Shown here one piece after another: positions 16,172-26,255 of a stretch of 40,784 nucleotides of DNA. This stretch comes from Planctomycetota bacterium (GTDB lineage: Bacteria > Planctomycetota > Planctomycetia > Pirellulales > Pirellulaceae). Numbering within the stretch: position 1 is the stretch's first letter; every line of letters starts with the position of its first letter. Under the pieces are notes generated by a model, which worked only from the letters and a program-made list of their open reading frames with translations, searched no databases and was not told the origin of the DNA. Position numbers and translations under genes: made by a program. The stretch spans positions 1 to 40,784 of the forward strand of contig JAJDEH010000310.1 in assembly GCA_029259935.1 (NCBI GenBank). Direction: 5' to 3'.

Positions 16172-19100
16172 CTAAACAAGCAAGCGTTCCTTGGAAACGC
16201 CTTCCCGCTCTCGCAGCCGACGGCGCACAAATACGATCAATCCCACGATCAGCGGCGGCAGCACCACCGACCAAATGCGAAACTGAGTTTGCAAGTTTTC
16301 GATTTGCTCTTCTTTTTTATCACGTATCGACTCGACCTTTTCATTTTTTTCTCGGGTCAAGCCTTCAACGACGACCTGCAGCTTGCGGTTCTCCGTATTG
16401 TCAATTTCGCCCATTCGTTGTTGGAGATCACGCTCCTTGAGCTGATCGTAGCGCGGGTCTTGGACTCGAGCCCAAGCTTTCATTTCCTCAAGATCCGTTT
16501 GCAATGGCAGAACAATGTCCCTCTTCTTTTGTTCGGCCTCGGACCTGGCGCTGACGTACTTGGCCTCGAAGTCCGCGACTTCCTTCTCCTCTTGTTGTTC
16601 CGCGTTGTGAATCGCCCGCTCGATGACGCGAAGGGTCGTGTACTTTGGTTTTCGCTTGCGGATTTCTATGTAGTCGTCGTCTCCCGAAAGCAAGTCCATG
16701 ATGTTCAAAGCGAAAGTGATATTCTCGAATTTGTACTTAACGGCCTGTTCGGCTTGATCCGGTTTCGCGCGCGATCGCACGAACTGCGGCGTCAGCAAAT
16801 CCGCGTCAGCCACATAGACCACGTTAACAAACGGTTCCCCTAGGCCCCCGCGCTTGGAATGGATCCAAGCGGCCAAGGTGTAATTCATTCCGGATTGGCC
16901 ACGAGATTGAGCCAATCCGGCGGCGTTGTTGAAGTTCTTTCGCAGCATGTCGAAGCGAATTTGCCCCGCGTAGCCCGAGTCCACCAGGGGCACGAATTCT
17001 AGATCGCTGCCAGGTTTGTCTGGCTTGATTGCTCCGGGATAGGGAAACAGCAGCTCGTCCAGCCCGGAAGTAATAGGGTTTTCCGCATCGAATCGTTCTC
17101 GGTCCAGCGGCCCAAGAGTCTCCTTGCCGATAAAAACCCATTCCGCGGGCGTGCGTTGGTCGAGTTTGCGATAGGGATAGTAGGTGGACCAAACAACGTA
17201 CGGATAGAAACTGTTGGCTTCGTCCTTGCCGCCGAGGATGTCGATGTTCAAAAAGTCGGCCAGAGCACCAAAGTTGCCCTTGGGCAGGCTTGGCTGAATC
17301 CGTCCTTGACGGTCCACGAACCGCTGGCGGCGCGGGTCGCTAGTAGCTGGGCAGGCGATCAACAGCGGAGCGGGATCTTCGAAGATCGCGGTCGGCTGTC
17401 CATTGCGAATCGCACGAAGCACGTTGTCCAACTGCGGTGCCGACAACGACGATGGCTGCACGATGAGCAAGGCAGCGTACCTCGAATTCTCCGGATCGAA
17501 GACGGTATCCAGAATGGGTTGGTCGGGAAGGACGGCCTCGATGTCATATTGCTTCGCCAATTCATCGATAATGAGTTGCCGGCGATGGAACTTCGGTTTT
17601 CGGTCCACCACTTCGACGCGGCCCAGCATGTTGGCATCCGTCTGCACGATGCCAATCGTTTTGCGCTCGCCTTTGGAGACGGTGTTAATGGAACGAATCA
17701 ATTCATACTCGACAGAAATTCCATAGTCGAAAAACGGAACGACCACGCGCTGCGGGCCGTTTCGGAACGCGGCTCCCAAAATGACTTGCTCTTGCCGCTT
17801 GGCACCCCGGTGTTGCGTCACAACCAAGGCCGGTTTGATACCGAACTGCTGCTCGGCTTGTTTGGCCCGAGCGCTGAAGGGTGCCACGCCTTCGTTGATA
17901 TTCACTTGAATGCGGCTTCCCGACTTGGCTTCGAATTCCTTGAGTCTTGAAATCAACTCGTTGCGGGTTCTGACATAGTCTGGCGGAATCGTATCGCCAA
18001 TATAAGCGTCGACCACGACGGGCGGGCGGTCCGTGGGCAAGTTCTGCAGCAAGCGGATCGTGTCGTCATGCAAGGAACTCACCTTGTAACGAGTCACGTC
18101 GCCACGGATGGTGCGGTCCAGTGGACTGTTTTCAATAACCAGGATACATCCCGCCAGAAATGCCACCAAGCCGATCGTCCGCCAGAGATAATGCACCAGC
18201 ATCGGAATGCCGCGATTCGAGGAATAATGAAACAGTACCGCCATGCCGGCAGGCACCAGGAAATACAGGCCGAAAAAGATCAGCAGAGGACCCACGACCG
18301 CCGCCCCGAGGATCGTTTGGATCAGTCCCGCGACAAACGCCGCAGTGCCACCCACCAGCATCGCCATCGCCACATATCGGTCGACCGGGTTGGCCAGTCC
18401 CACCGTCCGGTCCCACCAGTGACGACGGCCGATCAAGACCAGACTGACATAAATGGCAATGGCCGCCACAAACAAGAAATAACTAACGGGCGCGAGACTC
18501 AGTACGCCGCGTCCAAAACTGTCAAACCTCTCCAGAACGCCCCAATGAGAAATGAACCGGGCGAGTTCGGCATACGGGATCGCTTGGTCGGCCCAGGAGA
18601 TAAGCACCAGCGGCGCGTTTAACAACAGGCCCAAGATGAATCCCACCGTCAAATTGTTTGTCAAAAACGAGGCGATCATTCCCACCGCCAACATCGCGAG
18701 TCCGATCATCCAATAGCCGAAATAGGTCGCGAAGAGCAGTCCCGTGTCGAGGTCGCCGCCGGTCAGAATGACTAACACGCAATAATTCGACAACTGCGAA
18801 AAAATCAACGACACGGTGAAAATGCAAACCGCCGCCAGATACTTGCCCATCACGATATCAAAGTCGGCGGCCGGCAGCGTCAGCAACAGTTCGTCCGTGC
18901 CCTGCCGCTTCTCCTCGGACCAAATGCTCATCGTGATCGCCGGAATGAAAACCAGCATGATGGCCGGCAGAACTCGATTCAATTGATCGAAGTTTGCCAG
19001 GTTCGACGTAAAGAAATCGGGCAAGCAAAATGCGAAGAAAGATGTCAGCAACACGAACAGACACAAAAACACATAGCCGGTGGGGTTGCTGAAGTAGCCG

Positions 19101-19225
19101 ACAAAGTTGCGTTTGAGCACCGCGAAGGCTGCGCTGCGCCACATTCCCAAGGGAATCATCAAGAAGAACAGCACGCCCAGGAACAGCACATCACAGAGCA
19201 TGATCCAGACCATTTCCACGATCAT
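16172..19225 (-). CDS. ABC-2 permease fused to GldG-like auxiliary domain
   Basis: The 1017-residue protein joins a GldF-like permease (about 28-275: LKRNFVGYFSNPTGYVF, IPAITMSIWSEEKRQGTDELLLTLP) and further membrane helices up to about residue 370 to a GldG-like ABC_transp_aux region. That region includes VVVDAYIGDTIPPDYVRTRNELISRLKEFE and VVPFFDYGISVEYELIRSI. A long charged coiled coil spans about 870-985, and a last membrane helix near 990 leads to a basic tail. The first 27 residues add an extra hydrophobic stretch before MWRSAAFAVLKRN; the start at 19225 is chosen because AGAGGA lies 6 nt upstream. It should pair with the ATPase encoded just upstream and the DUF4340 protein downstream. 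The transported substrate is unknown. Confidence 0.87.
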   Translation of the reverse strand: MIVEMVWIMLCDVLFLGVLFFLMIPLGMWRSAAFAVLKRNFVGYFSNPTGYVFLCLFVLLTSFFAFCLPDFFTSNLANFDQLNRVLPAIMLVFIPAITMSIWSEEKRQGTDELLLTLPAADFDIVMGKYLAAVCIFTVSLIFSQLSNYCVLVILTGGDLDTGLLFATYFGYWMIGLAMLAVGMIASFLTNNLTVGFILGLLLNAPLVLISWADQAIPYAELARFISHWGVLERFDSFGRGVLSLAPVSYFLFVAAIAIYVSLVLIGRRHWWDRTVGLANPVDRYVAMAMLVGGTAAFVAGLIQTILGAAVVGPLLIFFGLYFLVPAGMAVLFHYSSNRGIPMLVHYLWRTIGLVAFLAGCILVIENSPLDRTIRGDVTRYKVSSLHDDTIRLLQNLPTDRPPVVVDAYIGDTIPPDYVRTRNELISRLKEFEAKSGSRIQVNINEGVAPFSARAKQAEQQFGIKPALVVTQHRGAKRQEQVILGAAFRNGPQRVVVPFFDYGISVEYELIRSINTVSKGERKTIGIVQTDANMLGRVEVVDRKPKFHRRQLIIDELAKQYDIEAVLPDQPILDTVFDPENSRYAALLIVQPSSLSAPQLDNVLRAIRNGQPTAIFEDPAPLLIACPATSDPRRQRFVDRQGRIQPSLPKGNFGALADFLNIDILGGKDEANSFYPYVVWSTYYPYRKLDQRTPAEWVFIGKETLGPLDRERFDAENPITSGLDELLFPYPGAIKPDKPGSDLEFVPLVDSGYAGQIRFDMLRKNFNNAAGLAQSRGQSGMNYTLAAWIHSKRGGLGEPFVNVVYVADADLLTPQFVRSRAKPDQAEQAVKYKFENITFALNIMDLLSGDDDYIEIRKRKPKYTTLRVIERAIHNAEQQEEKEVADFEAKYVSARSEAEQKKRDIVLPLQTDLEEMKAWARVQDPRYDQLKERDLQQRMGEIDNTENRKLQVVVEGLTREKNEKVESIRDKKEEQIENLQTQFRIWSVVLPPLIVGLIVFVRRRLREREGVSKERLLV

Positions 19226-19288
19226 AAGTTGTCCTCTACGTCCCTTTCTCGGTGCGGATATTCCGCGTTACTCAGCGGAAGAAATCGG

Positions 19289-20104
19289 TCAGCTTCTGGC
19301 TGCTCCCAAGGTCATTTCATGGAACGAAGCCTCTAGGCCGCGTCCGCCGTCCAGCCCGGCGACATCCCCGTCATAGACCAGCCGCCCTTCATTGATCAGT
19401 ACGACTCGGTCGGCCATCGCTTCGACTTCTTGCAAAATGTGCGTTGATAACAGAATCGTCTTTTCTTCACCCAGCTTGCGCAGCGTGTTACGGACATCAC
19501 GAATCTGATTGGGGTCGAGTCCGGCGGTCGGTTCGTCCAGGATCAGAACTTCCGGTTCGTGCAACATCGCATGCGCCAGACCAACGCGCTGCCGATAACC
19601 CTTCGAAAGCTTGCTGATCGGCTTGTGCAGCACGGTATGCAAGTTACAGAGGTCGACGGCGGATGCGATTCGTTCTTCCTGCAGCTTGCCTTGGATCCCG
19701 CGGGCTTCGGCGAAAAAAGCCAACAACGCGTGGGGCGTCATGTCGGGATAGAGCGGGCCGTTTTCCGGTAAATAGCCCAAGCGGCGGGAGCCGTCGATGC
19801 GGTTGGTCGACATGTCGAAACCGGCAATGCGCGCGATTCCCTCGGACGGGGCCAGATAGCCGGTCAACATCTTCATCGTCGTACTCTTGCCCGCGCCGTT
19901 GGGGCCCAAAAACGCCACGACCTCGCCCTTGCTCACACTAAACCGCACATCGCGGGTGGCCGCGAAGACGCCATAGAATTTTGACAGGCCAATCGCCTCG
20001 ATCATGGGCGGCCCGTGCCGCTTTTCGTCGGCGGTCTTCTTCGTCTCAGTGCCCGAAGAGGCCGCCTTGGATTCTTTGTTTTTGCTTTTCTTCTTATTGG
20101 CCAT
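19289..20104 (-). CDS. ABC transporter ATP-binding protein, GldA-like
   Basis: The 271-residue protein has Walker A GPNGAGKST, signature LSKGYRQRVGLA, Walker B VLILDEPTAGLDP and the switch His in LLSTHILQEVEAM. It therefore hydrolyses ATP to drive the permease encoded 63 nt downstream. An N-terminal tail of about 33 Lys/Ser/Thr-rich residues precedes the normal domain start at MIEAIGLSKFYG. This could be a real extension or an over-long start, because no strong ribosome-binding site precedes the ATG at 20104. The ATPase, permease/GldG fusion and DUF4340 genes form a conserved planctomycete-type block, here just after nadB. Confidence 0.92.
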   Translation of the reverse strand: MANKKKSKNKESKAASSGTETKKTADEKRHGPPMIEAIGLSKFYGVFAATRDVRFSVSKGEVVAFLGPNGAGKSTTMKMLTGYLAPSEGIARIAGFDMSTNRIDGSRRLGYLPENGPLYPDMTPHALLAFFAEARGIQGKLQEERIASAVDLCNLHTVLHKPISKLSKGYRQRVGLAHAMLHEPEVLILDEPTAGLDPNQIRDVRNTLRKLGEEKTILLSTHILQEVEAMADRVVLINEGRLVYDGDVAGLDGGRGLEASFHEMTLGAARS

Positions 20105-20198
20105 GCGAAAGACTCATAACTAGTATTGTGCGACGGCTCGCCGAGGCCGCGATTTGCAACATTCTTTCAATTTTGGAAACTGGATAGTATAGATCCAG

Positions 20199-21824
20199 CT
20201 ATCCCTCGCTCAAGTAGGACTCGTTCTGACAGAAGCAGACATGGCGTTGCCACTGCTGGTCGTCGGTTTTGGGAAAATCCGTTCGATAGTGCACGCCTCG
20301 TGATTCTTCTCGCGCGAGAGCGGCGCGGGTGATAATCTGAGCCACCGTCAGCATATTTTGTAGTTCCCAGCCGCGTGGATCCTCGAACTGGCGCACAAGG
20401 ACATAGTGCTGCCAATTGGCGATCGTCTCGGCCGCTTCTCGCAATTCGTCCGCGTTCCGCCGCACGCCCACCGCGCGCCACACCAGACTCTGCAACGAAT
20501 TGCGAATGTCGGCGACATCGAGCGGTTCGTCGTGATGTTCCGTGGCCGGATTTTCGATGGGAATGACCCGAAACTCGTCCTTCAGTTTCGCGGCCTCTTG
20601 CGACGCGGCGCGCCCCGCATGCGTGCCGTAGACCAGTCCCTCCAGCAAACTATTGGACGCCAAACGATTCGCCCCATGCAGACCGCTGGAACTCACTTCG
20701 CCCGCCGCCCACAGGCCGGGCAACGACGTGCGACCGTCCAAATCCACCGTCACGCCGCCGATCATGTAATGGGCACCGGGCCGAACGGGAATTTGGTCAT
20801 GGGTAATGTCGATGCCGAATTCGGCACAGGCTTTGGAAATACCAGGAAATCTGCCCCGCACGAACTCGGGGTTAAGGTGGCTTAGGTCCAGATAAACACA
20901 ATGATGGCGGCTCTTTTCCATTTGGTTGACGATGGCTTGGGAAACCACGTCGCGCGGCGCCAGGTCGCCGCGCTGGTCGTACTCCGCCATGAAGCGATGG
21001 CCGTTGCGGTCGATTAAGTACGCGCCCTCGCCCCGCACGGCTTCGCTGATCAAAGTGCGGCTGCTGCCGGCGATGTAGAGTACTGTCGGATGGAACTGCA
21101 TGAACTCCATGTCGCGCAGTTCCGCGCCCGCGCGATAAGCCAGCGCGTGACCGTCGGCGGTGGCAACGGCGGGATTCGTCGTCTCGCGATAGAGTTGGCC
21201 GGCACCGCCAGTGCACAGGATGGTCTGCTTGGCCCAGACCATGGTCTTTCGCCCGTCTTGGTCGGCCAGAATGGCACCGCGGCAAATGCTATCTTCCGTC
21301 AACAGATCAAGCGTGAAGGTGTTCTCCCAAATGGAGATGTTCCTCAATCGGCGAGTCCAATCGATGACGGCCCGCATGACTTCCTTGCCCGTGGCATCCC
21401 CCAAGGCATGCACGACGCGATGGCGACTGTGCCCGCCTTCCATTCCCAAGGATAGCGAACCTTGTTCTTCGTCGAACTGCGTTCCCCATTTGCGCAGTTC
21501 GTCGATTTGCGAGGGGGCTTCGCGAACCACCATCTCGACGACTTGGTCGTCGCACAGCCGGCCCCCGGCGATGATCGTATCGCGGACGTGGTCTTCGAAT
21601 CGATCATCGGGATCGATTACGCCGGCTATTCCGCCTTGAGCATAATGACTGTTGGATTGCCGCAGCGCCTCCTTGGTCGCCACCAGAACCGACTGTTTCG
21701 GGCTGACCGCGTTGGCCGCCCGTAGCCCGGCCAATCCCCCGCCAATGATCAGAATGTCCGTAAAGTAGTGCGGCACCTGTTTGGGATGAAAAGGTGCGAG
21801 ATATCTCGGAGCGTTGTCGGACAT
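20199..21824 (-). CDS. nadB: L-aspartate oxidase, quinolinate/NAD biosynthesis
   Basis: This flavoenzyme oxidises L-aspartate to iminoaspartate, which NadA condenses to quinolinate. The 541-residue product shows the FAD-binding Rossmann motif IIGGGLAGLRAA, SNSHYAQGGIAG, EGGHSRHRVVHALGDATG, MEFMQFHPT, GEGAYLIDRNGHRFM, DLAPRDVVSQAI with the catalytic Arg, and MIGGVTVDLDGRT to GEVSSSGLHGANRLASNSLLE. Length and C-terminal helical domain fit NadB better than succinate dehydrogenase A or fumarate reductase. I choose the ATG at 21824; an in-frame TTG at 21881 would add 19 residues of poor composition. nadA and nadC are not in the window. It lies 84 nt after the large low-complexity protein gene and may be co-transcribed with it. 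Confidence 0.93.
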   Translation of the reverse strand: MSDNAPRYLAPFHPKQVPHYFTDILIIGGGLAGLRAANAVSPKQSVLVATKEALRQSNSHYAQGGIAGVIDPDDRFEDHVRDTIIAGGRLCDDQVVEMVVREAPSQIDELRKWGTQFDEEQGSLSLGMEGGHSRHRVVHALGDATGKEVMRAVIDWTRRLRNISIWENTFTLDLLTEDSICRGAILADQDGRKTMVWAKQTILCTGGAGQLYRETTNPAVATADGHALAYRAGAELRDMEFMQFHPTVLYIAGSSRTLISEAVRGEGAYLIDRNGHRFMAEYDQRGDLAPRDVVSQAIVNQMEKSRHHCVYLDLSHLNPEFVRGRFPGISKACAEFGIDITHDQIPVRPGAHYMIGGVTVDLDGRTSLPGLWAAGEVSSSGLHGANRLASNSLLEGLVYGTHAGRAASQEAAKLKDEFRVIPIENPATEHHDEPLDVADIRNSLQSLVWRAVGVRRNADELREAAETIANWQHYVLVRQFEDPRGWELQNMLTVAQIITRAALAREESRGVHYRTDFPKTDDQQWQRHVCFCQNESYLSEG

Positions 21825-21908
21825 AGGTGAGGGAAAAAGCAGACAGAAAGGGGAATGCCGCGTAATGTTAGGTACGCTCAAAAGGGCATTCCGGTTCCGA
21901 GATGGAGG

Positions 21909-24900
21909 TCAATCTTTCTTTGAACGGGCCGTACCCTTGATAAAGGCATTAAAGCCCTCTAGGAATTTGGGTGGGGGCTCGTTGCCACGGCCTGAATCCC
22001 CCGAGGACTTAATGTCCTTGCTCGCCCCGCCCGCGCGACGCTTGTCGCGATCGGGACGCAATCCCAGGCTCCTCAGCGATTCGTCCAGGTGCCGACGTTC
22101 GGACGTATCGCCCTTCCCTCCCTTACGCTTCATGCTCTCCCAGCGTTCGACAAATGCGCGAAGTTCGTCTTTGGTGAGGTCGAGTTTGTCGAGCAGTTCA
22201 CGATCAGGGCTTTCTTTCTGATCGCGCAAATACTCCAAGGCCAGATCGGTGGCCTTACGGGCGTATTCCAGGTTGGGATCGTCGCCCGCCGTGATTTCAG
22301 AATCGGATCGGTCGGGACCGTCAATGGTGTTTCCCATGCCACCACCGCCCCCAATGGGGCTTCCCTCTTTATCACCGACGCGGCTACCCGGTCGCTCCGT
22401 CGGCTTATCTCCGGTATCGCTTTTTCGGGTTTTGCTGCCCTCGCCGGCTTCAGTTCCAGACTGGCCCGTTTTTCGCCCGGCGGTTTGATCGTCGCCGGCG
22501 CGCTCCGAAGTGTCGCCTTGGCCCGATTCGTCAGCCGTGCCCGCGCCTTCATCCGAGGGGTTGGTGCCGCCGTCGCTGTCGTTGCCCGATTGTCCGCTGT
22601 TTTGACCGCCGCCCGCGCCGCCCGCGCCGCTACGGTCGCCTTCGCTTTCGCTCGCGGATCCCGACTTGCTCTTGCTTGTTCCGGGCGACTTGGCGCCGCC
22701 ACCTTTCTTCTTACTTCCCGGACCGGGGCTCTTCTTCTGCTTTTTTTCGTTGTCTTGATTCGATTGTTGTCCGCCGGGTGCCCCGTTCTTATCTTCCGAC
22801 TTGCTGCCGCCTCCCGGCTTGCCTTGTTTTCCTTGGCCTCCGGACTTTTGGCCGCCTTGCTTCGGTTTCCCGCCGCCCGCTGCCGACGACCCAGATTTCT
22901 GCGCCTGCTGGCCGCCCTGCCCTTGCTTCTGTTGTTGGCCACCCTGCGATCCGCCACCTTGCTGGCCGCCACCGCCGGACTTCTGTTGAGATTTCGAACC
23001 GCCTTGCGATCCTCCGGAAGATCCCTCGCCACCGGACGGTTTTTTGCCCCCGGACGATTGATTGCCACTCGACTCGCCACCGCCGCCCATCGGCTGACCA
23101 CCCTTTTGCTGTTGCATGGGGCTGCCCGATGCGCCGCCGCCTTGCTGGCCTTCCTTGGGTTGCTGGCCGCCACCGTTATCATCGCCGCCCGACTGGCCAG
23201 CCTGTCCGCTTTGGCCGGTCTGGTCCTTTCCGGCGTCGCCACCGGGAGATTGCGACCCGCCGCTTTGTGATTCCGCCTTCTGGCCGCCTTGAGTTCCACC
23301 GCCGGAACTTCCGCTCTGTGATCCGGCGTTCGGCTGAGCACCTTGCTTCTTTCCTCCGCCGGCACCTTGGCTATCCGAGGCCGACTCACTTCCACCTTGC
23401 TTTTGACCGGCGCCCGATTCACCGCCCTGCGAGCCCGACTGCGCGCCTCCCTTGGCGCGGTCAGTGCCGGATTCCTTTTGCCCGCCGGAAGCACCGCCCG
23501 AGTCCGCTTTGTCTCCTTCACTTTCGCTCGAACTACCAGTCTTTGTTTCTTCCGCCTTCTCCCCACCGCTCTCCTTTTTGTCGCCTCCGGCCGTTTCGCC
23601 TCCAGGCCGTTCCTTTTCTTCCGTATCTTTGCTTCCGGCGTCTTTACTTCCCTCGGACTCGCCCCCACCACTAGTCGTTTCGCCCTGCTGGCCCGAACCC
23701 GACGAACTGCTTCCGGACTCGGTCCCCTCCGACTTTTCGCTCCCCTTGTCGCCGCTCGACTCACCCTTCTTTTCGTCCAAGTGCTTTAGTATTTTTTCAA
23801 ACACTTCGCCGGGATGCGGCTCTTCACTCGACTTCTCTCGGCCGTCAGAGCTTTCGCTGCGTGACTCGCCTGATTCACTTGTTTCGCGCGACCCGCTTTC
23901 GCTTCCGCGATCCTCAGACGACGCACCACCATCTTCGCCGCTGTCGCCACTCTTTGAACCACCCGATTTCGACGTCTCGCCCGATTCGCCAGTCTCACTT
24001 CCCGTCGCATCTCCCGAGCCCTTTTTGGATCCGCCAGCATCGGACCCCCGAGGCGAATCCCCGCTGCCTTTGGACTTCGACGCGCCCGACTTGTCCACAT
24101 CGCCCGCGCGCTTTTCGGCCGCGCCGTCCGCCGAAGGATCTCTTGGCTCGGGGCGGTCCGGCGGGGAATCGTCAGCGGAACCCGCTTCGCCCTTGTCGCC
24201 GCGAGGCCGCCGCCGGCTGGACGGTCTTTTGTCGTCGCCGCTGGGCGGAGGAAGCGAATCCGCGCTTTCATCCGCGGCCACGATCTTCAGAAAGTAACTG
24301 GGACGCGTTCGCGTTTCGTTGGGATCGGGACTGCCGTCGCCAGGCGAGGTGCGGTTATCGGCGGCGATGGCCCAGTATTCCACCTGATCGCCCGCCTTAA
24401 GATCCAACTCGCGAGGCTTGAACTCGTAACTGACCACGGTTTGTCCCAGCCGGCCCTTGGCATCGAGCATCAAGGTTTCCTTTAACACCGCTTCGCCGCC
24501 GGCAATTCCGCGCAGGCCGAGCCGAGTTAAACCATAGTCTGGATCAATGCCACGAATTTCAATGGTCGCGGTGCCGCCTTCGGGCACCTCGATCAAGTCG
24601 CGTCTCGGAAGCAGAATTTCAATCTCGGGCGCGAGATCGGGGACCACCTCGATTTGATGATCGTTCGGCTGCTCATTGCGATGGCCATCGTCGGTCAGCA
24701 TGTGCACGCGGTAATTTGAATACAGCGGAGTTCGGCGGTCGGCCTGAAGCGAGAGGACAAACTCACCCTGTGCCAACAGGCTGTCCGCCGATTCGTCGAC
24801 ACGCATCGGGATCATTCGTGGCCGGTCCCCGCGCCGGGAACTGGCGCTGGGAATCAATTCGATCCGCGCCGACTGGATTGGATGATTCGATCGTGCGTGA

Positions 24901-25940
24901 ACCGCGACCCGGGTTCCCTCCAATGCGCGAACGTCCCCCTGTCGTTCGGCCACCAGCGAGGGGCGGCCCGTATAGTCGGGATAATCGTATACAAGCCGTT
25001 CGACGACGATCGTCGGCGCCGCCAACACCTTCACACGATACTCTTCACTAACGGCATCGTCCGCTTGAATACGATACAGTGTTGTCTGTTGAATTCCGCT
25101 TCCGGTTTCGGGAAGCTGGCACTCGAAAATGTAGTCATGGCCCGCGCGCTTCATCGCGATTTCCGCGTCGACCGTTTGACCATCTTCGGTGGTGTACAGC
25201 AGCTTGACGTCGCCCTCCTCAAGCACGGAATCGACGGTGACCGTGACCTGGACCTGTTCGCCACGAAACACTTCCGTGCTGCCCGGCGAGACGTTGGAAA
25301 TCTCGACGCGCGCTGGCCGGCTGATCTGGGCGAACGGATTCATGATCCGTGCGAAGGTCTGAAACGGATCCTTGGGCGACAGCACTTTGTACAGCCCGCA
25401 GACAACCATGACTCCCGCCAGCAGATACCCGACTCGGATCAACTTCGAGCGATCGACCGTGGACTCCACGGGAATGTGCGAAAGGTCGATCGCGGCCCGT
25501 TGTTCTAGTGCGTCGTAAACGACTTCTTGAACCGCGGTCCGATTCGATTGGAAGGTAAGAAAATTGATAATGCTGTTCTTCAGCGTCGGCTCGCATTCTT
25601 CGATCATGCGGGCGGCGAATTGCGGATTGACTCGGCGCACCAGCACTGGAGTCGCATACATGGCGAAGTACACGATGCCGCAAATGACCAACAGCGCAAG
25701 AGCCAACAACCGGCCCCACGAGCCAAGATCCAGAATCCAGGCGTCGATGATCGCGGTTACCAACAGGAATCCCAGCAGGCTGGTCGCCAGGATCATCAAT
25801 CCGCCAAACAAGTCCACCAATTTGACGTGTAGGCTGGTCCGTTGAAGCTGGCGTTCGATAAAGCGCCGATTCGCCAACGATTGGCCCGAAAGTGGCGGCG
25901 TTGGAGGAGCAGACCGAGTATTCGCCGTTCCAGTAGCCAT
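21909..25940 (-). CDS. Giant membrane protein with about 640-residue low-complexity region
   Basis: The 1343-residue product has membrane helices at about 45-70, 76-95 and 165-190. Beta-rich segments follow from about 210 to 550 (PARVEISNVSPGSTEVFRGE, VYDYPDYTGRPSLV, LAPEIEILLPRRDLIEVPEGG). These resemble DUF4175-type membrane proteins, and I infer they face the periplasm. From about 555 to 1195 the chain is almost only Gly, Ser, Gln, Lys, Glu, Asp and Pro, acidic first and more basic later. The last 145 residues are ordinary (EYARKATDLALEYLRDQ, LTKDELRAFVERWE) and probably folded. Related planctomycete proteins have been auto-named after circumsporozoite protein because of composition alone. 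The function is unknown; a matrix-spanning or envelope role is a guess. Confidence 0.8.
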   Translation of the reverse strand: MATGTANTRSAPPTPPLSGQSLANRRFIERQLQRTSLHVKLVDLFGGLMILATSLLGFLLVTAIIDAWILDLGSWGRLLALALLVICGIVYFAMYATPVLVRRVNPQFAARMIEECEPTLKNSIINFLTFQSNRTAVQEVVYDALEQRAAIDLSHIPVESTVDRSKLIRVGYLLAGVMVVCGLYKVLSPKDPFQTFARIMNPFAQISRPARVEISNVSPGSTEVFRGEQVQVTVTVDSVLEEGDVKLLYTTEDGQTVDAEIAMKRAGHDYIFECQLPETGSGIQQTTLYRIQADDAVSEEYRVKVLAAPTIVVERLVYDYPDYTGRPSLVAERQGDVRALEGTRVAVHARSNHPIQSARIELIPSASSRRGDRPRMIPMRVDESADSLLAQGEFVLSLQADRRTPLYSNYRVHMLTDDGHRNEQPNDHQIEVVPDLAPEIEILLPRRDLIEVPEGGTATIEIRGIDPDYGLTRLGLRGIAGGEAVLKETLMLDAKGRLGQTVVSYEFKPRELDLKAGDQVEYWAIAADNRTSPGDGSPDPNETRTRPSYFLKIVAADESADSLPPPSGDDKRPSSRRRPRGDKGEAGSADDSPPDRPEPRDPSADGAAEKRAGDVDKSGASKSKGSGDSPRGSDAGGSKKGSGDATGSETGESGETSKSGGSKSGDSGEDGGASSEDRGSESGSRETSESGESRSESSDGREKSSEEPHPGEVFEKILKHLDEKKGESSGDKGSEKSEGTESGSSSSGSGQQGETTSGGGESEGSKDAGSKDTEEKERPGGETAGGDKKESGGEKAEETKTGSSSESEGDKADSGGASGGQKESGTDRAKGGAQSGSQGGESGAGQKQGGSESASDSQGAGGGKKQGAQPNAGSQSGSSGGGTQGGQKAESQSGGSQSPGGDAGKDQTGQSGQAGQSGGDDNGGGQQPKEGQQGGGASGSPMQQQKGGQPMGGGGESSGNQSSGGKKPSGGEGSSGGSQGGSKSQQKSGGGGQQGGGSQGGQQQKQGQGGQQAQKSGSSAAGGGKPKQGGQKSGGQGKQGKPGGGSKSEDKNGAPGGQQSNQDNEKKQKKSPGPGSKKKGGGAKSPGTSKSKSGSASESEGDRSGAGGAGGGQNSGQSGNDSDGGTNPSDEGAGTADESGQGDTSERAGDDQTAGRKTGQSGTEAGEGSKTRKSDTGDKPTERPGSRVGDKEGSPIGGGGGMGNTIDGPDRSDSEITAGDDPNLEYARKATDLALEYLRDQKESPDRELLDKLDLTKDELRAFVERWESMKRKGGKGDTSERRHLDESLRSLGLRPDRDKRRAGGASKDIKSSGDSGRGNEPPPKFLEGFNAFIKGTARSKKD

Positions 25941-26255
25941 AAGCTGATCGCCTCAGCAAAGAAACTCTGTGTCCGTAGGGTCAATTTGGCCGTCGTAAGT
26001 AGTCCAGAACGAACCACTTACAGCGACGGAGCTGTGGCGGCAAAGGTGCCGCTTGGGTGCTGTTTTATTATAGACGATCGGTGGTGCCGATTTGATCCCC
26101 AAATTGCAAGATTCAGGGATGCACGCTAAAGTCGGGCATGCCGTGGCGTGCGGGAGCGGCCTGGGCCGTCAAGACGCCACCAGCCATTACAAGCGGCCCA
26201 AACCAATTGGAAATCGCGGCTTCCGCCCCACACTTCCCCCTTTCCACGCACTTCC
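25941..26255. other. Divergent intergenic region
   Basis: These 315 nt separate the giant membrane protein gene from the dehydratase gene. In-frame extension of the latter to GTG at 26148 is possible but gives a Pro/Arg/Ser-rich segment unlike the family. No repeat or RNA gene is seen. Confidence 0.4.

Noticed and set aside
21824..21881. Upstream TTG start for nadB
   Set aside because: It adds 19 residues unlike the family N-terminus; ATG at 21824 gives the normal length.
22089..23674. Long plus-strand open frames opposite the low-complexity gene
   Set aside because: They are mirror products of the repetitive Gly/Ser codons; their Leu/Ala/Arg-rich or Pro/Arg/His-rich translations match no fold, and the minus frame has membrane helices and a folded tail.
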